A DNA stretch of 64,000 nt from Ananas comosus (lineage: Eukaryota > Streptophyta > Magnoliopsida > Poales > Bromeliaceae): positions 281,450 to 345,449 of the forward strand of contig NC_033642.1 of NCBI RefSeq assembly GCF_001540865.1. Reading direction: 5' to 3'. Under the pieces are notes generated by a model that searched no databases, was not told where the DNA came from, and saw only the letters and a list, made by a program, of their open reading frames with translations. Positions within the stretch are counted from its first letter, which is position 1, and each line of letters starts with the position of its first letter. Below, piece after piece: positions 1-11,021 of this stretch. The position numbers were made by a program, and so were the translations under genes.

Positions 1-43
<43 letters not shown>
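1..43. repeat. (TA)n microsatellite at window start
   Basis: A pure TA dinucleotide run that abuts the left end of a MITE starting at about 44. It continues beyond the window. Confidence 0.9.
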
Positions 44-46
<3 letters not shown>

Positions 47-300
47 AGAGTCCGGCTACTATACTATCAATAGTACCAAGTCCTTGGTACTGTTGAGTTT
101 TCTACCATTTCTACCATTAGATCTACCCTTTGATCATTTCCACTCGTTAGATTATACTATTAAACCAACCACCCACTTAACCCTAGGGGACCACTATCAA
201 TTTAACTGGGGACCACTATCATACTAACCACACATCCTTTCATTCAACGGTCGAAAACTCAATAGTACCAACGGCTTGCTATTATTGATAGTATAGTAAC
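44..300. mobile_element. Microsatellite-flanked MITE, family A, copy 1
   Basis: A short AT-rich element with no coding capacity. Its left end reads GGCTACTATACTATCAATAG and its right end is the approximate inverse (CTATTATTGATAGTATAGTA). It lies between (TA)n at 1-43 and (TA)n at 300-320. The interior has blocks (ACCAACCACCCACTTAACCC, CCACTATCA, CACATCCTTTCATTCAA) that recur near 13000, 14500 and 22950. Insertion into TA repeats recalls the rice 'Micron' type of MITE; superfamily not determined. Confidence 0.6.
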
Positions 301-369
<69 letters not shown>

Positions 370-389
370 TATATATATATATATATATA
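300..389. repeat. Compound (TA)n(GA)n(TA)n microsatellite
   Basis: TA run, then about 23 GA units, then TA run. The same TA/GA order flanks several MITEs in the window. Confidence 0.9.
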
Positions 390-409
390 CAATGATATGA
401 TAGTTATTA

Positions 410-625
410 TCGTTCGGCAACCATGATAACTCAAAAGCTGGCAACTTACTTTCCTACACACCAATCATACTATCACCAGGGGTCAATTTAACTATCACCA
501 GGGGATCCCAATTCACCCACCAACCAAATTATCATATTAGATTGCTCACCTTTACTAGTTTCCCATCTAGATTACCATCTTTACCATCTTTTGAGTTGTC
601 ATGGTTCCTGAACCATGATAAGGTC
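410..625. mobile_element. Short inverted-repeat element (MITE-like)
   Basis: The left end GGCAACCATGATAACTCAAA matches the reverse complement of the right end (TTTTGAGTTGTCATGGTTCC) with few differences. The interior is related to family A (CCAATCATACTATCACCAGG, ACCCACCAACCAAATTATC). No coding content. Confidence 0.5.
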
Positions 626-629
626 TTGT

Positions 630-965
630 GCGCTATTAGGAGCATGGAAGCCTCCATGCTCTTAAGCCGTTTTCGGCAATAGAGCTTCCGAATCGACGAT
701 CGGCTCCGTTAGACTTGATCTAGCGTATTTGAAGTATCTAGAAAAATAAATTTTGTGATTTTTTAATATCATTTACCTAATGATCTAAAGGGTTCAAAAT
801 CCACAGCTGAAAATAAAAATCTCACAAAAAGTGGTGATATAACACTAAAATTTTCGATCAGAGATATTAATTTTGCAATAAATAGTATAAATAATTTTCT
901 ATCAAAATTTCATCTGATTTGAATACTTATACACCGTTAAACTTACAAACGATATACATCAACCA
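630..965. mobile_element. MITE family B, partial copy
   Basis: Carries the family B terminal block (GAGCATGGAAGCCTCCATGC, then GCCGTTTTCGGCAATAGAG and CCGAATCGACGATCGGCTCC) and the AT-rich interior. The mirrored right end seen in the complete copy at 23283-23937 is not present. Confidence 0.55.
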
Positions 966-1361
966 TTAAAAATTATTCTAATGAGAATCGAAGAAGAAAG
1001 AGTCTAGAAGAAGGAGATAAGGGAGCGTAGATCGAGGGAAGAAGAAGTGGAGGAGAAAGGGATTAGGTTAAGAAAAAGGTCAATATCAATACTATTCTCG
1101 TTTTTTTTCTCATGTTACATTACATCTGCCTCTTTTTATTCCCCTAAACATTGAACTGAAATGATAAATCTAAACTCCGAGGTACTAAACTAAAATTAAG
1201 AAAAATGGGCAGTTTGGGCCTTTGGGCCTTAATTTGTATGGCTGATGTGGACTTGGCCTCCTCTCTGCAGAACCCCTAACAGGCTGGGTCTGTCGAATCA
1301 TTGACGCTAATCATTAATCCAAAAAACTTGAACCGTTAGAAATACGCAACCAATTCACTTA

Positions 1362-1970
1362 GGGTGTGTTTGGTTCAAAATTGGAATCGGAATCGAAATA
1401 AGCTGGAATCGGAATCGGAATGACTCATTACCTAATTCTGTTTGGTTCATCACCTGAATCAGAATCGGAATAAATCATTCTCATTGTCGGTGTTTGGTTC
1501 AGGTAAATATAAAAAAACGCAATCAGATTAATATATTAACTTTATCTTTATAATATATTAATTTAAATTCAAATTAAAAATTAAATATTAAAATTTTACA
1601 TCAAAATTTTGAAATGATGTCAAAATTTTAAATCCATTTTTTAAAAAAAATTAAACTTTGAAGTTGAGTGGATAATTTGAAATATAAAACTAAATTTTAA
1701 TTTATTCAATTTCTAAAGTTTAAATTACAATTTAAATTTTAATTTGAATCCATAAGTTTAATTTAAGTTTTAAATTTAATTTGAATAAATCTTTATATCC
1801 GTTCGGATTTAACTTTCAATTCGGCTTCTTAGGTTGGATTGGAAATAGTGGTGATTGGGAGATTTTCATTTTTACTTGGGAGTTGGAATTGAAATTTGAC
1901 ATTTCGCGTTTCAAATTTCTACAAATTTAAATTCATCCATTTTGATTCCGATTCCAGGTTGAAAAAGTAA
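1362..1970. mobile_element. Tourist-like (PIF/Harbinger) element, 'GGGTGTGTTTGGTTC' family
   Basis: Starts after a TTA triplet with GGGTGTGTTTGGTTC and runs into GGAATCGGAATCGG-type repeats. The AT-rich interior ends near GATTCCGATTCCAGGTTG. A related right end (GTGAACCAACACGCCC followed by TTA) occurs at about 61853, which shows the family's other terminus. In this copy the right TIR is missing or replaced by a second internal block (TCCGTCCGGATTCAAC) up to about 2040. Confidence 0.45.
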
Positions 1971-2235
1971 GTTTAATCCGAATCAATATTCATTCCGTCC
2001 GGATTCAACGGTAGAGATACAAGAGGTGATTGGGGGATTCTCAATTGTGACTCGGGTCACTCGGCTTCGGACTGCGACTTCGGACATGACTCAACCTACC
2101 CAGTCTCAGATTCGTCCATTTCGATTTCGTATTTCGGCGCTTAAAGCCCTCTAAGCTCCTCCTAACACGTTTCTTATTCGTTTGCTCTGTTTGACTCTCT
2201 AACCTTACAGTTACTACTTCGGCAGATGCAACATT

Positions 2236-2308
2236 AATCGTCCTGCGTGTTCCGCGTTGGGGATTTGCAGCTCCATTCGCCGATTCATCGATGGGAATCG
2301 CAGCAAAG
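2236..2308 (+). pseudogene. Copied exon 2 fragment of the DnaJ gene
   Basis: This stretch resembles exon 2 of the DnaJ gene (24807-24888) in this same window. By hand count the last 50 nt match at 46 positions, ending with GGGAATCGCAGCAAAG. Similarity continues past the exon boundary into the intron (TTTTGATTTTGGGG against GTGTGATCTTTGGG), so this is a genomic DNA copy and not a retrocopy. The splice donor is lost. No other DnaJ exon is seen nearby, so it cannot make a chaperone. It lies about 330 bp from the broken end of the XTH gene. Confidence 0.65.
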
Positions 2309-2629
2309 TTTTGATTTTGGGGTTTTCTATTGCTGCGTTTGGTTCGGATATAAGTAACGATCTGCTAGCTGACGTTCCAGAGATATTTACAATTTCATAT
2401 ATTATTACTAGAGTTCTTAGTTCAATTTTGTGTTTGGATGATAATTGAGTTGTTTTTTGAATTCAGGTAATTAGTATTTGGACTATTTAGGTAAATAGTG
2501 TTTGGTTGGTTAGATTGGAACAAGAGTAATATGCGTTATAATTCTGCAGTTAAAATTGTATTTTGTAATTAATAGTAATCAGAATACTTACTTGATGTTT
2601 AATGAGATTTTACATTATTGAATAGTTGA

Positions 2630-4179
2630 TTATAAATCCTGTGTTGGATCAAACCACAAGTAGAACTGCTGCTCCTTGCCTCCCTTCCCATGGCTGAATA
2701 TATTGGTGTGAAGAATGTAAGGCTCTCCGCTAACATTGCCGAGGAACTCGAAGTCGACCTCGTCGTGCGTCGCTCCTCCAGAGCATATCTACTATGACAT
2801 CAATCCGAATCATCGAACTAATAACATTCAATTTTATTTGATGTCAAAGTTTAATTACCAACTGAAGAAGATGTTTGAAATGAATATATATATATACTGA
2901 GCTTCAGAAATTTTAATGTCACTGTTATATATTTCGTTCCTTTTTATTTCACCAAATTTGGAAAATAATTATCAAACTTTGTTAGAGTTCGACTGGTTTT
3001 TATTATATTAACTGTAAAATATTTCACGAAATAACAAAATGCTCCATTAAATCACAACATATTTGTGAGAATAGTTTGAGGCCATCTGAAAAGGACACGC
3101 TTAAATCAAAAATAGCATAAGGTCAGATTTTACAATTTAGTATTTTTAAACTTCAATATACCTATTTTATATGTGATTAAAAGATAGAAAATCTCTTTAT
3201 AAGTATTTATTTTACACCTTACCGTCAGTCTAATAAACATATCTATTTTGCTCTCTTACAATTATAAATATTTTGTAGCATTTAATGCAGCACAATCACT
3301 ATTCTATCATTATTCTGTATATATAAATTCTATGGTGGAGTCGAGTAATTTACTGAAATACTCAGATATCTATTATCCTCTTAGAAATAATGGGAATGCA
3401 TAAAAAATTTTATTTTCTCAAATTAGGTAACTTAATAGAAGAGATACTCTACTATCTACAAATAAAATTTTTTTTTTATTCATCAAATGGGTATATCAAT
3501 AATTATGCAATTATACTACAAAATGTGTGAACAGAACTGTCACGAAATAATAACAATGTGAGATTAAGTGCTATAATTATACATTTCGAGGAAGTAAAAT
3601 AATTCCTCCTTAAAAATAGAAAAGTAAAATATAAAAGGGAAAGTATTTATTAGGAGATTTTTTTGCATTTTAGCTACCAGATAATTAATGTCCATAAGAT
3701 GTTTTATTTGTACACAACAAAAGATAGTTAATGTACATCGTGCACCCTCCGTTATAGAGTTCACAAAAATTTAAAAAATTTTTAGCAAAATAAATAAAAA
3801 ATTAATGGTCATTTGATGAAGTGAATATAAAATTTACACGGTGTGCTAGTAGTATTGCTCAAATATATATCTATTATCTTTTCACCAAAGAAGAAGAACT
3901 CACATAGAAGGAGGTGATGGTGCCGGCGGAGCCGCCCGCGACGAGCTTGATCTGCAGATCGACCCTCCCAAACAGAAACCGGTTCTTGGACTCGATCCGC
4001 GAGCCCGACCGCTGGTCGAGCGAGAGCTCGAGGAGCCGGCCGCCGTCGAGAATCCTCGCGTTCTCACGGCCCCACACTACGTCGAAGTCCCGGGTGAAGT
4101 CGTTGCCCCGAACGCCGACTACAATAGAGCCGCTTAATATTAAGGTGAAAGCTAAGCACAGAAAAGAAGAAGATGACAT
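2630..4179 (-). pseudogene. Xyloglucan endotransglucosylase/hydrolase (GH16), 3'-truncated
   Basis: XTH enzymes cut and rejoin xyloglucan in the cell wall. Exon 1 (4179 to 3904) encodes a signal peptide (residues about 1-25) and the N-terminal GH16 sandwich, ending ITSFY with a GTGAGT donor. Exon 2 starts at 2788 after a TAG acceptor and encodes [18 protein letters not shown]. The active-site motif (DEVDFE) and the adjacent N-glycosylation site (NVS) are therefore intact, followed by [11 protein letters not shown] and [12 protein letters not shown]. Similarity stops abruptly at about 2634 and a TAA follows at 2630-2632, giving about 144 residues against roughly 280-300 in the family. No later exon is found on the minus strand down to position 1. 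The C-terminal half and XET C-terminal domain are missing. Promoter and signal peptide look normal, so a truncated secreted product is possible, but loss of function is more likely. Confidence 0.8.
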
Positions 4180-4274
4180 GTTTGCGCCTTGAATTTTGGG
4201 AGTGATTGGTGTTGTGTGAGGAAAAAGATGATGATGTGAGTGATGGTATAATATAAACTATAAACAGAGAAGGG

Positions 4275-4282
4275 TCTATATA
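4275..4282 (-). promoter_or_regulatory. Putative TATA box of the truncated XTH gene
   Basis: Reads TATATAGA on the minus strand, about 95 bp upstream of the XTH ATG (4179). Position and sequence fit a plant TATA box. Confidence 0.45.
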
Positions 4283-4452
4283 GCTGGGAAGTTGACTTCG
4301 AATGTTTGGGAAGAGGTGGTAGTAGTGCTTGGCATGATCCGATTATCTACGCGTGGCCATTGTTTGGTACAGTAGTCGACGTTATTGTGGCCAACTATTT
4401 CTCGATTGTTACAATCCAGTTCTTGATAGTAGCTATATATATATATATTTTA

Positions 4453-4795
4453 AGGAAAAACTTCAAATATTATCCTTATATTTTTTTATTTTGTTTTACT
4501 TTAGTACTCTGTGGATTAAAGTGCATCAATTTAGTATTATGTGGTTTAATTTTTTTTTTTATATTAAACATTGCACTAATTTTTTTTCGTTCAATCAATG
4601 GCAAAGTTAAAACTAAAGGGTACTAAAATGAATATTCGATAAATCTAGGTGGGGTATCTAAAATTTTTTATATAGTTTAACGAAATATTGACGGAGGAGC
4701 TCATGATGATAAAAAAAAAAAAATGAAACCATACAGTACTAACTTGATACAAGTGACAAAGCGTGAAACCACATGGGCGGTATTTGATATTTATC
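4453..4795. mobile_element. Degraded Mutator-like MITE ('CTGTGGTTT' family)
   Basis: Begins GGAAAAACTTCAAATATTAT and contains ACTCTGTGGATTAAAGTGCATC. The right part holds the inverted blocks AAACCATACAGTACTAACTTG and GAAACCACATGGGCGGTA. This is the organisation of the better preserved copies at 6041-6398 and 55409-55845. The right end is cut by the adjacent SINE-like sequence. Confidence 0.5.
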
Positions 4796-4925
4796 TTTTT
4801 TTTCTTTCTGAGAGAAAGATAGCATATTATCTGTTTCAACTTAGCTGAAAATATAAATCAACTAGGATTCGAACTTGAGATCTCGAATACCAACTACCAA
4901 ATCCTTTGTCACATGCACGTAGAAT
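4796..4925 (-). mobile_element. tRNA-derived SINE, second copy
   Basis: Read on the minus strand it contains AAGTTCGAATCCTAGTTGAT (a Pol III B box) and ends GCTATCTTTCTCTC plus an A-rich tail. These match the SINE at 18482-18647 (GCTATCTATCTCTC plus poly-A). The body between is diverged and target duplications are not clear. Confidence 0.6.
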
Positions 4926-6031
4926 GAATGATAAATTATAATAATATATTTAGAAGATGGGTAGTATATTGAACGTGTAAAATGAGATATCATATTTCGA
5001 CATCAAATAATTTTGTTTGTAAAAAAATAAATTAATGGAGCAAAAGTTAAATATTTATTTTATAATCATAAAAGCAAATCTTTGTATTCAAAATATGAGA
5101 ATATTACTATTGAATATCTTCTTTTCACGTCCAAGTAGGGCCGACAGATTGTCAATCTCGAACTGCAGAATTGATTGAGCTACGTTTAGTACTGGAAATA
5201 CTATTGACTGCATCCACCGTACTCTTATACACCGAAGGTCTCGTTTGAATGTACGAAAATTTTTCTACGTATATTTGTAAATTTTTTTAAACAAATTTAT
5301 TATCGTATTTGACAGATGAGAAGTATGATCAAATATCCCGAATAATATGTCATATTTGGTCTTTAACTTATTTTTTTTGAAATAAAATTAATATTCTACC
5401 AATTCAAGATACCAAGACATTTTAGAAAAGTTTTTTTGAACGCTCATCTATAATCACAAAAGATTATCCTCGTATCAATAAAACTATTATTGCATAAATT
5501 ATTTTGCTATCAAAATAGGACCAATGTATTTATGACATGCATTTAAGAGGCGGTAAGAAATCATAATGTGTGCACATCAAGATCTAGGCTAGAATACTTA
5601 AAGTAAACGATGTACAGTTTAATTCCGCATCATTTCTGGTAGTAGGTTATCTAGGATTAACACCGCTAAATATGATATAGGGTCGTAAAATTTTGTATTT
5701 GTCTAGTCCTCTAGTGGTTCACAATTTGATAGTTTTAATGGTTAATATAAGATAAATTCGACATCAATAAATCACCAGGCTGTAATAATATAAAATTATG
5801 AAATGTTTAGTAAGTAAGCAACTAGATTTACTTTTGGAAATATTCTACCCTTGCTCACACATCAATTTCTTATAAATTTAACATTAGTTCTATAATTACT
5901 ATACTACTCTTTATTTTTATGAATTTATTTAATACCCAAGTATTAGATTTCTAAATATTATAATTTCTCATACATTGATTCTTTAGATGCTGTAAACCAT
6001 ATTTTATTTACATTTGAATTTGAAGACATTA
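4926..6031. other. AT-rich intergenic stretch
   Basis: No ORF with recognisable similarity, no clear terminal repeats and no structural RNA seen. Probably decayed repeat DNA. Confidence 0.5.
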
Positions 6032-6040
6032 ATTATCAAA

Positions 6041-6398
6041 GGAAAAACTTCAAAAACCCCCCCTGTGGTTTCATAGTTTCTCACTTTGCCGCCCTGTGGT
6101 TTAAAATGTATCAAATTGCCCCCCTGTGGTTTCGTTTTTATCTTTTCGGTAGCTTTTTCGTTAATATTTCATTAAATTATATACAAAAAAAACTTCAAAT
6201 ACTCATCTAGATTTATCAAATATTCACTTTAGTACTCTTTAAATTAACTTTATCACTGATTTAAGAAAAAAAAAATAATGAAATTGATAAGAAAAAGAGA
6301 AAAAAGAAACCACAGAGAGGCAAATTGATACATTTTAAACCACAGGGTGGCCAAGTGAGAAACTACGAAACCACAGAGGGTTTTTTTGAAGTTTTCCC
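6041..6398. mobile_element. Mutator-like MITE with 9-bp target duplication
   Basis: A long inverted-repeat element: the left arm has GGAAAAACTTCAAAAACCCC and CCTGTGGTTTCATAGTTTCTC, the right arm mirrors both and ends GAAGTTTTCCC. ATTATCAAA flanks it on both sides (6032-6040 and 6399-6407). A 9-bp duplication with long TIRs is the Mutator signature. No transposase; non-autonomous. Confidence 0.8.
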
Positions 6399-7301
6399 AT
6401 TATCAAAACAAAGATGCGGTGCAAGAAGTGAATGAATACATCTGGTGTAGGCAATAATCTCTTCTAATATTGAGACAAACATTTTTTTTTTTTTTTTTTA
6501 TTAAAACATGGGGAAGCAAATTTGGAAAAATGGGCTCATTGTTTTTCGTGCTACTCTCGTATGAAAATTTGGAAAAATGGGGAGGAGATCCTTACAGCTT
6601 TCTTTTTTTAATTCATTTGTCGAGACTGTATTCACAGTTTTCTCAGAAAAAACAACAGCAAAAGGAATATTTTAAAACTAGGGAAAGGCATAGGTGGCAT
6701 GTGCCCTCGGTTACATGGCCTCTCTCTGTAAAATATTAGAGTTACACTAGTGTAGGCTACGCAAAAGCTTTAAACAAATATAAATTTAGGTTAAAATATA
6801 AATTTTTTTTAAAAAAAATACACATTTTTTATTTTTTTGACTTTTAAAAATTATATTTTGCCCCTTAAAAATTTTTAAAATATTTTTAAGAGGATACGAC
6901 ATTAATAAAGAGAAAAAATAATCAAATTGTCTTACTCCTCATATAAAAAAATAATAATTTTTAATATATTTTTGTCATTTTAAAAGATATTTTTTGCATG
7001 AATTATAAGAAATGGATGAAATAGTAATGGAACCCGATAAAAGGGGGTTAAATGCACGTAACAGCTTGAATGTTGAGAGTGTATAGGTTTAAGAGAGTTA
7101 TAAAAAGGTAAAGGAAAAAAAAAAAATTATAAGAGAGTTTTCTGGAAAGGATATTTATAAATCACTTTAGTAGTTTAGGTCTTTATTTTGAAATTTCTAT
7201 AATTAGATTTTAGTTTGTGTAAGAATCCATCTTGGCGATAATCTCTATTAAAGAGTGCACATCTTACACTATTTTTTAGCTTTAAAAATACATTTTAAAT
7301 T

Positions 7302-7792
7302 GGTTAAATTATAGAAAATCTCTTTGTCAATATCCGATTTTTCACTTTTCTCCCATTTCATTTAAAAACCTATACTTTACACTCTTTAAAAAATAAAAAA
7401 TGTTCACAATACAGTATGCTGTGACAAAATGACAAAATTATCCTTCATCTTCTTCGAGGTGGGTGTGAATGGAAAGACATGGACAAGGGCGAAGGTGAGG
7501 CGTCAGAAGCGGACGAGGGCGTGTGTGCGGACATAGACAGAGAGGTGGGCGAGGGCGAGGCTGCGCAGCGGAGATCAGTGAGGCGGTGCAGCCGAGGATG
7601 AGGAAGGAGGAGGATTTCAGGTATATTTTCGATATAAAAAATAGAATATAAATAGAACTCTAAAGGAACACTGGCGACGGGGGTCAAAGTGAACATTTTT
7701 CAATTTTTAAAGGGACAAAGTGTAGATTTTTGAATGATAGGAAGAAAATAAAAAAAGCAGGTATTGACAGAAAAAATTCCTGTAATTTATCC
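7302..7792. mobile_element. Mutator-like element with GC-rich insert (Pack-MULE candidate)
   Basis: The left end GGTTAAATTATAGAAAATCT mirrors the right end (TTCCTGTAATTTATCC). Flanks TTTTAAATT (7293-7301) and TTTCAAATT (7793-7801) agree at 8 of 9 bases. A GC-rich block at about 7445-7615, unlike the AT-rich arms, lies between the terminal regions. It is open on the minus strand over 7445-7696 but matches no family I recognise. A related element without such a block is at 47012-47385. Confidence 0.6.
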
Positions 7793-7919
7793 TTTCAAAT
7801 TTTTAGCATTTAAAAAAGTTAATAAACGACTGAGTAAATCTAGGTCTATGAGAGACTTAGGTCTGAGCCTTACACTTAAAAAGTTGTAGGTGTATAAGTA
7901 GAAGTGTCTATTTACGAAA

Positions 7920-8399
7920 GGGTAAATGGCACCATCAGTATTTGAAATTTCGACTAAGTTTTATTTTGTTCCTCAAATTTTCATTTTCAACATTAATGTG
8001 ATTCCTAAACAAGTAAAAAGGGTTTCACTTTATTCCCTACATATATTTGCAATTAGAAAGCAAACAATTGCTTACGTGCAGTGCATATATATATAAACAA
8101 TTATTTATATATTGATTATTTATTTTTTAATTAATATTTCGACCATACCAACCATCTAAGCAAAAAGGATGAGAAACATGAAGCATTGATAAATTTATAG
8201 TGTACGAACATTGATATGAATATAGGTGAATGCAATGCTATTTTACTTTTATGTAAGGGTTAAAACGATGCATTAATTGTTAATAGTTTAGGAACTGAAT
8301 TAAATATTATTACAAGCTCGATCGGAGTCTCAAATGTTGAAATTAATTAAAAGTCGGAGAATCAAAATGAAAGTTCAGAGGATTATATTGCAATTTATC
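7920..8399. mobile_element. MITE-like inverted-repeat element
   Basis: The left end GGGTAAATGGCACCATCAG and the right end (GATTATATTGCAATTTATCC read inverted) are imperfect inverted repeats. The interior pairs 'CCTCAAATTTTCATTTT' with 'AAAATGAAAGTTCAGAGG'. Flanks ATTTACGAA and ATTTATTAA agree at 7 of 9, compatible with an old Mutator-type insertion. Confidence 0.45.
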
Positions 8400-8723
8400 C
8401 ATTTATTAAAGATAAAAATGTACGAGGACTCCCTTGTTTAATAAGCATCTGAAACGACTCCTTCAAATATATGTTTTTAGATTAGTATATTTTTAAATAT
8501 TACTCTTTTGTAAATTAAGTCATTTTTATCAACTAATCAAATTAGAAATTTTATCAATTTCGTAAGCGACATGATAAGATTTACATTTATATATGTGAGT
8601 ATATAAAACTAGAACAGTTTACTACTAATTTATTCTTTCTACTATATTATAGGAGGATTTGGGAGGACCAAAGGTGACACGTGTCCTCCAAACACTTCTT
8701 TACTCTCTCTCCCTCTATATATA

Positions 8724-10196
8724 CTAGTGCAAGACCCGCGCGATGCAGCGGGTAGATAATAGAAGTAAAATTTAAAAATTTTAATAAATTTTATATTTAC
8801 GATTTATTGATATATAGAAAGCTATAACATATTAAGTACAGTTAATTTGTATGACTAAATTTACATAGTAAGCAGAGGCCCCCGCGCGGACCGACTCAGC
8901 GAGCACTTATATAGGTCGGGGCTCAGCTTCGCAGAACGATGCTTCTTGAAGGAGACAATGTTCTTCAGAGGCGCTTCTTCTTCTTCTTCTTCTTCTTCTT
9001 CTTTGTTAACACAATGAGAGAAAGAGAGAGATGAGTGCAGAGTAGGAGATTAGATGATGATATTTTTTTATGGTGCATGTAAAAGAGTTACAAAAGAGAG
9101 GGGGTAGGAGATTAATTAATGGAGGAGGGGAATGGTGTATGTAAAAGAATTACAAAAGAGAGGGAGTGGGAGATTAATGGAGGAGGAAAGTAGTTAAAGT
9201 TATAAAATAGAATCTTAATATGGTGCATGTAATTAAATATTGCATGAAATTAGAGTAGTGGTGAGGTGAGTTAGGCGTTAAGAAAAGAAAAAGGCGGTTT
9301 GATTTAAAGTTGCGTTTAAAGTTACATATAATTAAATGTTGTAACTTACATATAATTAGAGGAGTGGGGAGGTGAAGAATTGAAAGTTGAAAAGAGGAGA
9401 AGGTGGTTTGATTTAAAGTTGGCCATGAGAAGTAAGAATAATATACCACGTGGCAAAAAGTATTGTGGCTTCATATAGGTTTATAGATAATAATATATAT
9501 ATATATAGGTTTATAGATAATAATATATATATATATATATATATAATATAAAATTTTAAATTTTGCTATCAAATTAAAATTTTTGACACTTTCAAGTTTT
9601 AAATTTCAAATTTTAATTTTAACTTATAATATTTATTTTCAAATTTTAAACTTCAAAATTTAAAATTTTAAATCTCTAAACTCAATGAATTAATTAATAA
9701 TTAATTAAATATATTATATTTAATTAATTTTGTTAATAATATGCGTAATAAATCACGTAATAAAATCTAACCTGATAGATGCAATTTAAATCACGTAAAA
9801 TATCGCTGTATAAAAAAATACAGAATTTAAATTTCAAGACTAAAATTTTATAAATATATAGTGTATATGCGTATATATATAATTAATTTTATTAAATAAT
9901 TTTTTCTACAATTTTATTTTCCTTCTATTTATTAATTTTTTAAAATTATTTTGATAGATTTATCTCAAATTTTTTCATATAAATTTTTATAAAATAAGTT
10001 GTTGTATAAATTTACTTTGCGCGTATACCAATTTTATTGACTTTTATTTAAATAAATTTAACTATTAAATTATTTGTATATAACTTTTATTTAATTAATA
10101 ATTAGACTTATAAAATAATATAAAAATATTTTAAAAAAGTAAAATTTATTATAAAAATATTTTTATATCCACAGCATCGCGCAGGTTTTTTACTAG
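8724..10196. mobile_element. Helitron-like element with two inverted 3'-type ends
   Basis: On the minus strand the left boundary has a hairpin (stem ACCCGC/GCGGGT at 8734-8753) followed after a few bases by CTAG and a host T. This is the layout of a Helitron 3' terminus. The right boundary on the plus strand has GCATCGCGCAGGTTTTTTA then CTAG and T (10193-10197), a diverged version of the same end. The interior includes a CTT microsatellite (about 8965-9003), tandem duplicates at 9070-9190 and AT-rich DNA. No Rep/helicase coding is seen. Confidence 0.45.
9072..9190. repeat. Imperfect tandem duplication (about 60 bp unit)
   Basis: GGTGCATGTAAAAGAGTTAC and GGTGTATGTAAAAGAATTAC start two successive copies, each followed by AAAAGAGAGGG and a GGAGATTAAT block. 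Confidence 0.7.
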
Positions 10197-10486
10197 TAGT
10201 TAATAAATGTAATGATTTTCTCAAAAGAAACCTTAAAGAAATGTTTAAATAAATAAGCGGACACTTAGAAGTTAATATTAGGGCTGGCAAATGAGCGAGC
10301 CAGCTCGTGTTCGACTTGTGTTCGGCTCGATATTTGGCTCGCTCGAGCTCGGCTTGAATTAATTTCAAGCAAACTTGAGCTTAAATTTAGGCTCGAAATT
10401 AATTTCAAGCCGAGCTTGAGTATTACTCGGCTCGCTCGAATTAAGCTCGAAAAACTCGAAATATATATATAGAGAGAGAGAGAGTT

Positions 10487-11021
10487 GAGCTAGGATACTA
10501 TCAATAGCAAACGGGCTCCGTTGCCGCCCATTTGTTTTCGATGATAGAGCCTCCAAATCGACGATCGGCACCGTTGAACATGATCTACATCATTTGAAGT
10601 GTTTAGAAATCAAACTTCAAATCTTTTCGACATCATTTGCCTAATGATCAAAGTATTTCAAAATTTATAATTTTAATGGTCGATATGAGGCGTTTTCTCA
10701 TTTAACGGCTTAAAGATATCCAAATCAATTAAATTTTTGCTAGAAAATACTTTAAACTATTTAAAACTAGATCTATACTCTTGATCTTGATTACAAGACT
10801 TCTATTATCATTTTTTAAAAAATATTCATTTTCAGCCATTCAATTTTTTGTCCACTCAATAGATAAGAAAACAATATCGGAAATGTATGAAATTTGATTT
10901 CTAAACACTTCAAGTAGTATAGATCATATTGAACCGTGTCGATCACCATTTCCGGAGTACTTCATGGAAGACAGTTTATTCATTAAGGTGCCCCAAGGCT
11001 ATCGATAGTATTCTAGCTCAA
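10487..11021. mobile_element. MITE family B, copy 2
   Basis: Ends TTGAGCTAGGATACTATC and GATAGTATTCTAGCTCAA are inverted. The arms carry CCAAATCGACGATCGGCACC and its mirror. It is preceded by (TA)n(GA)n and followed by (CT)n, so the microsatellites are themselves inverted. No coding capacity. Confidence 0.7.

Noticed and set aside
2257..2448. A 63-codon ORF containing GNRSKVLILGF
   Set aside because: Not an independent gene; it is the copied DnaJ exon read into intron and flank.
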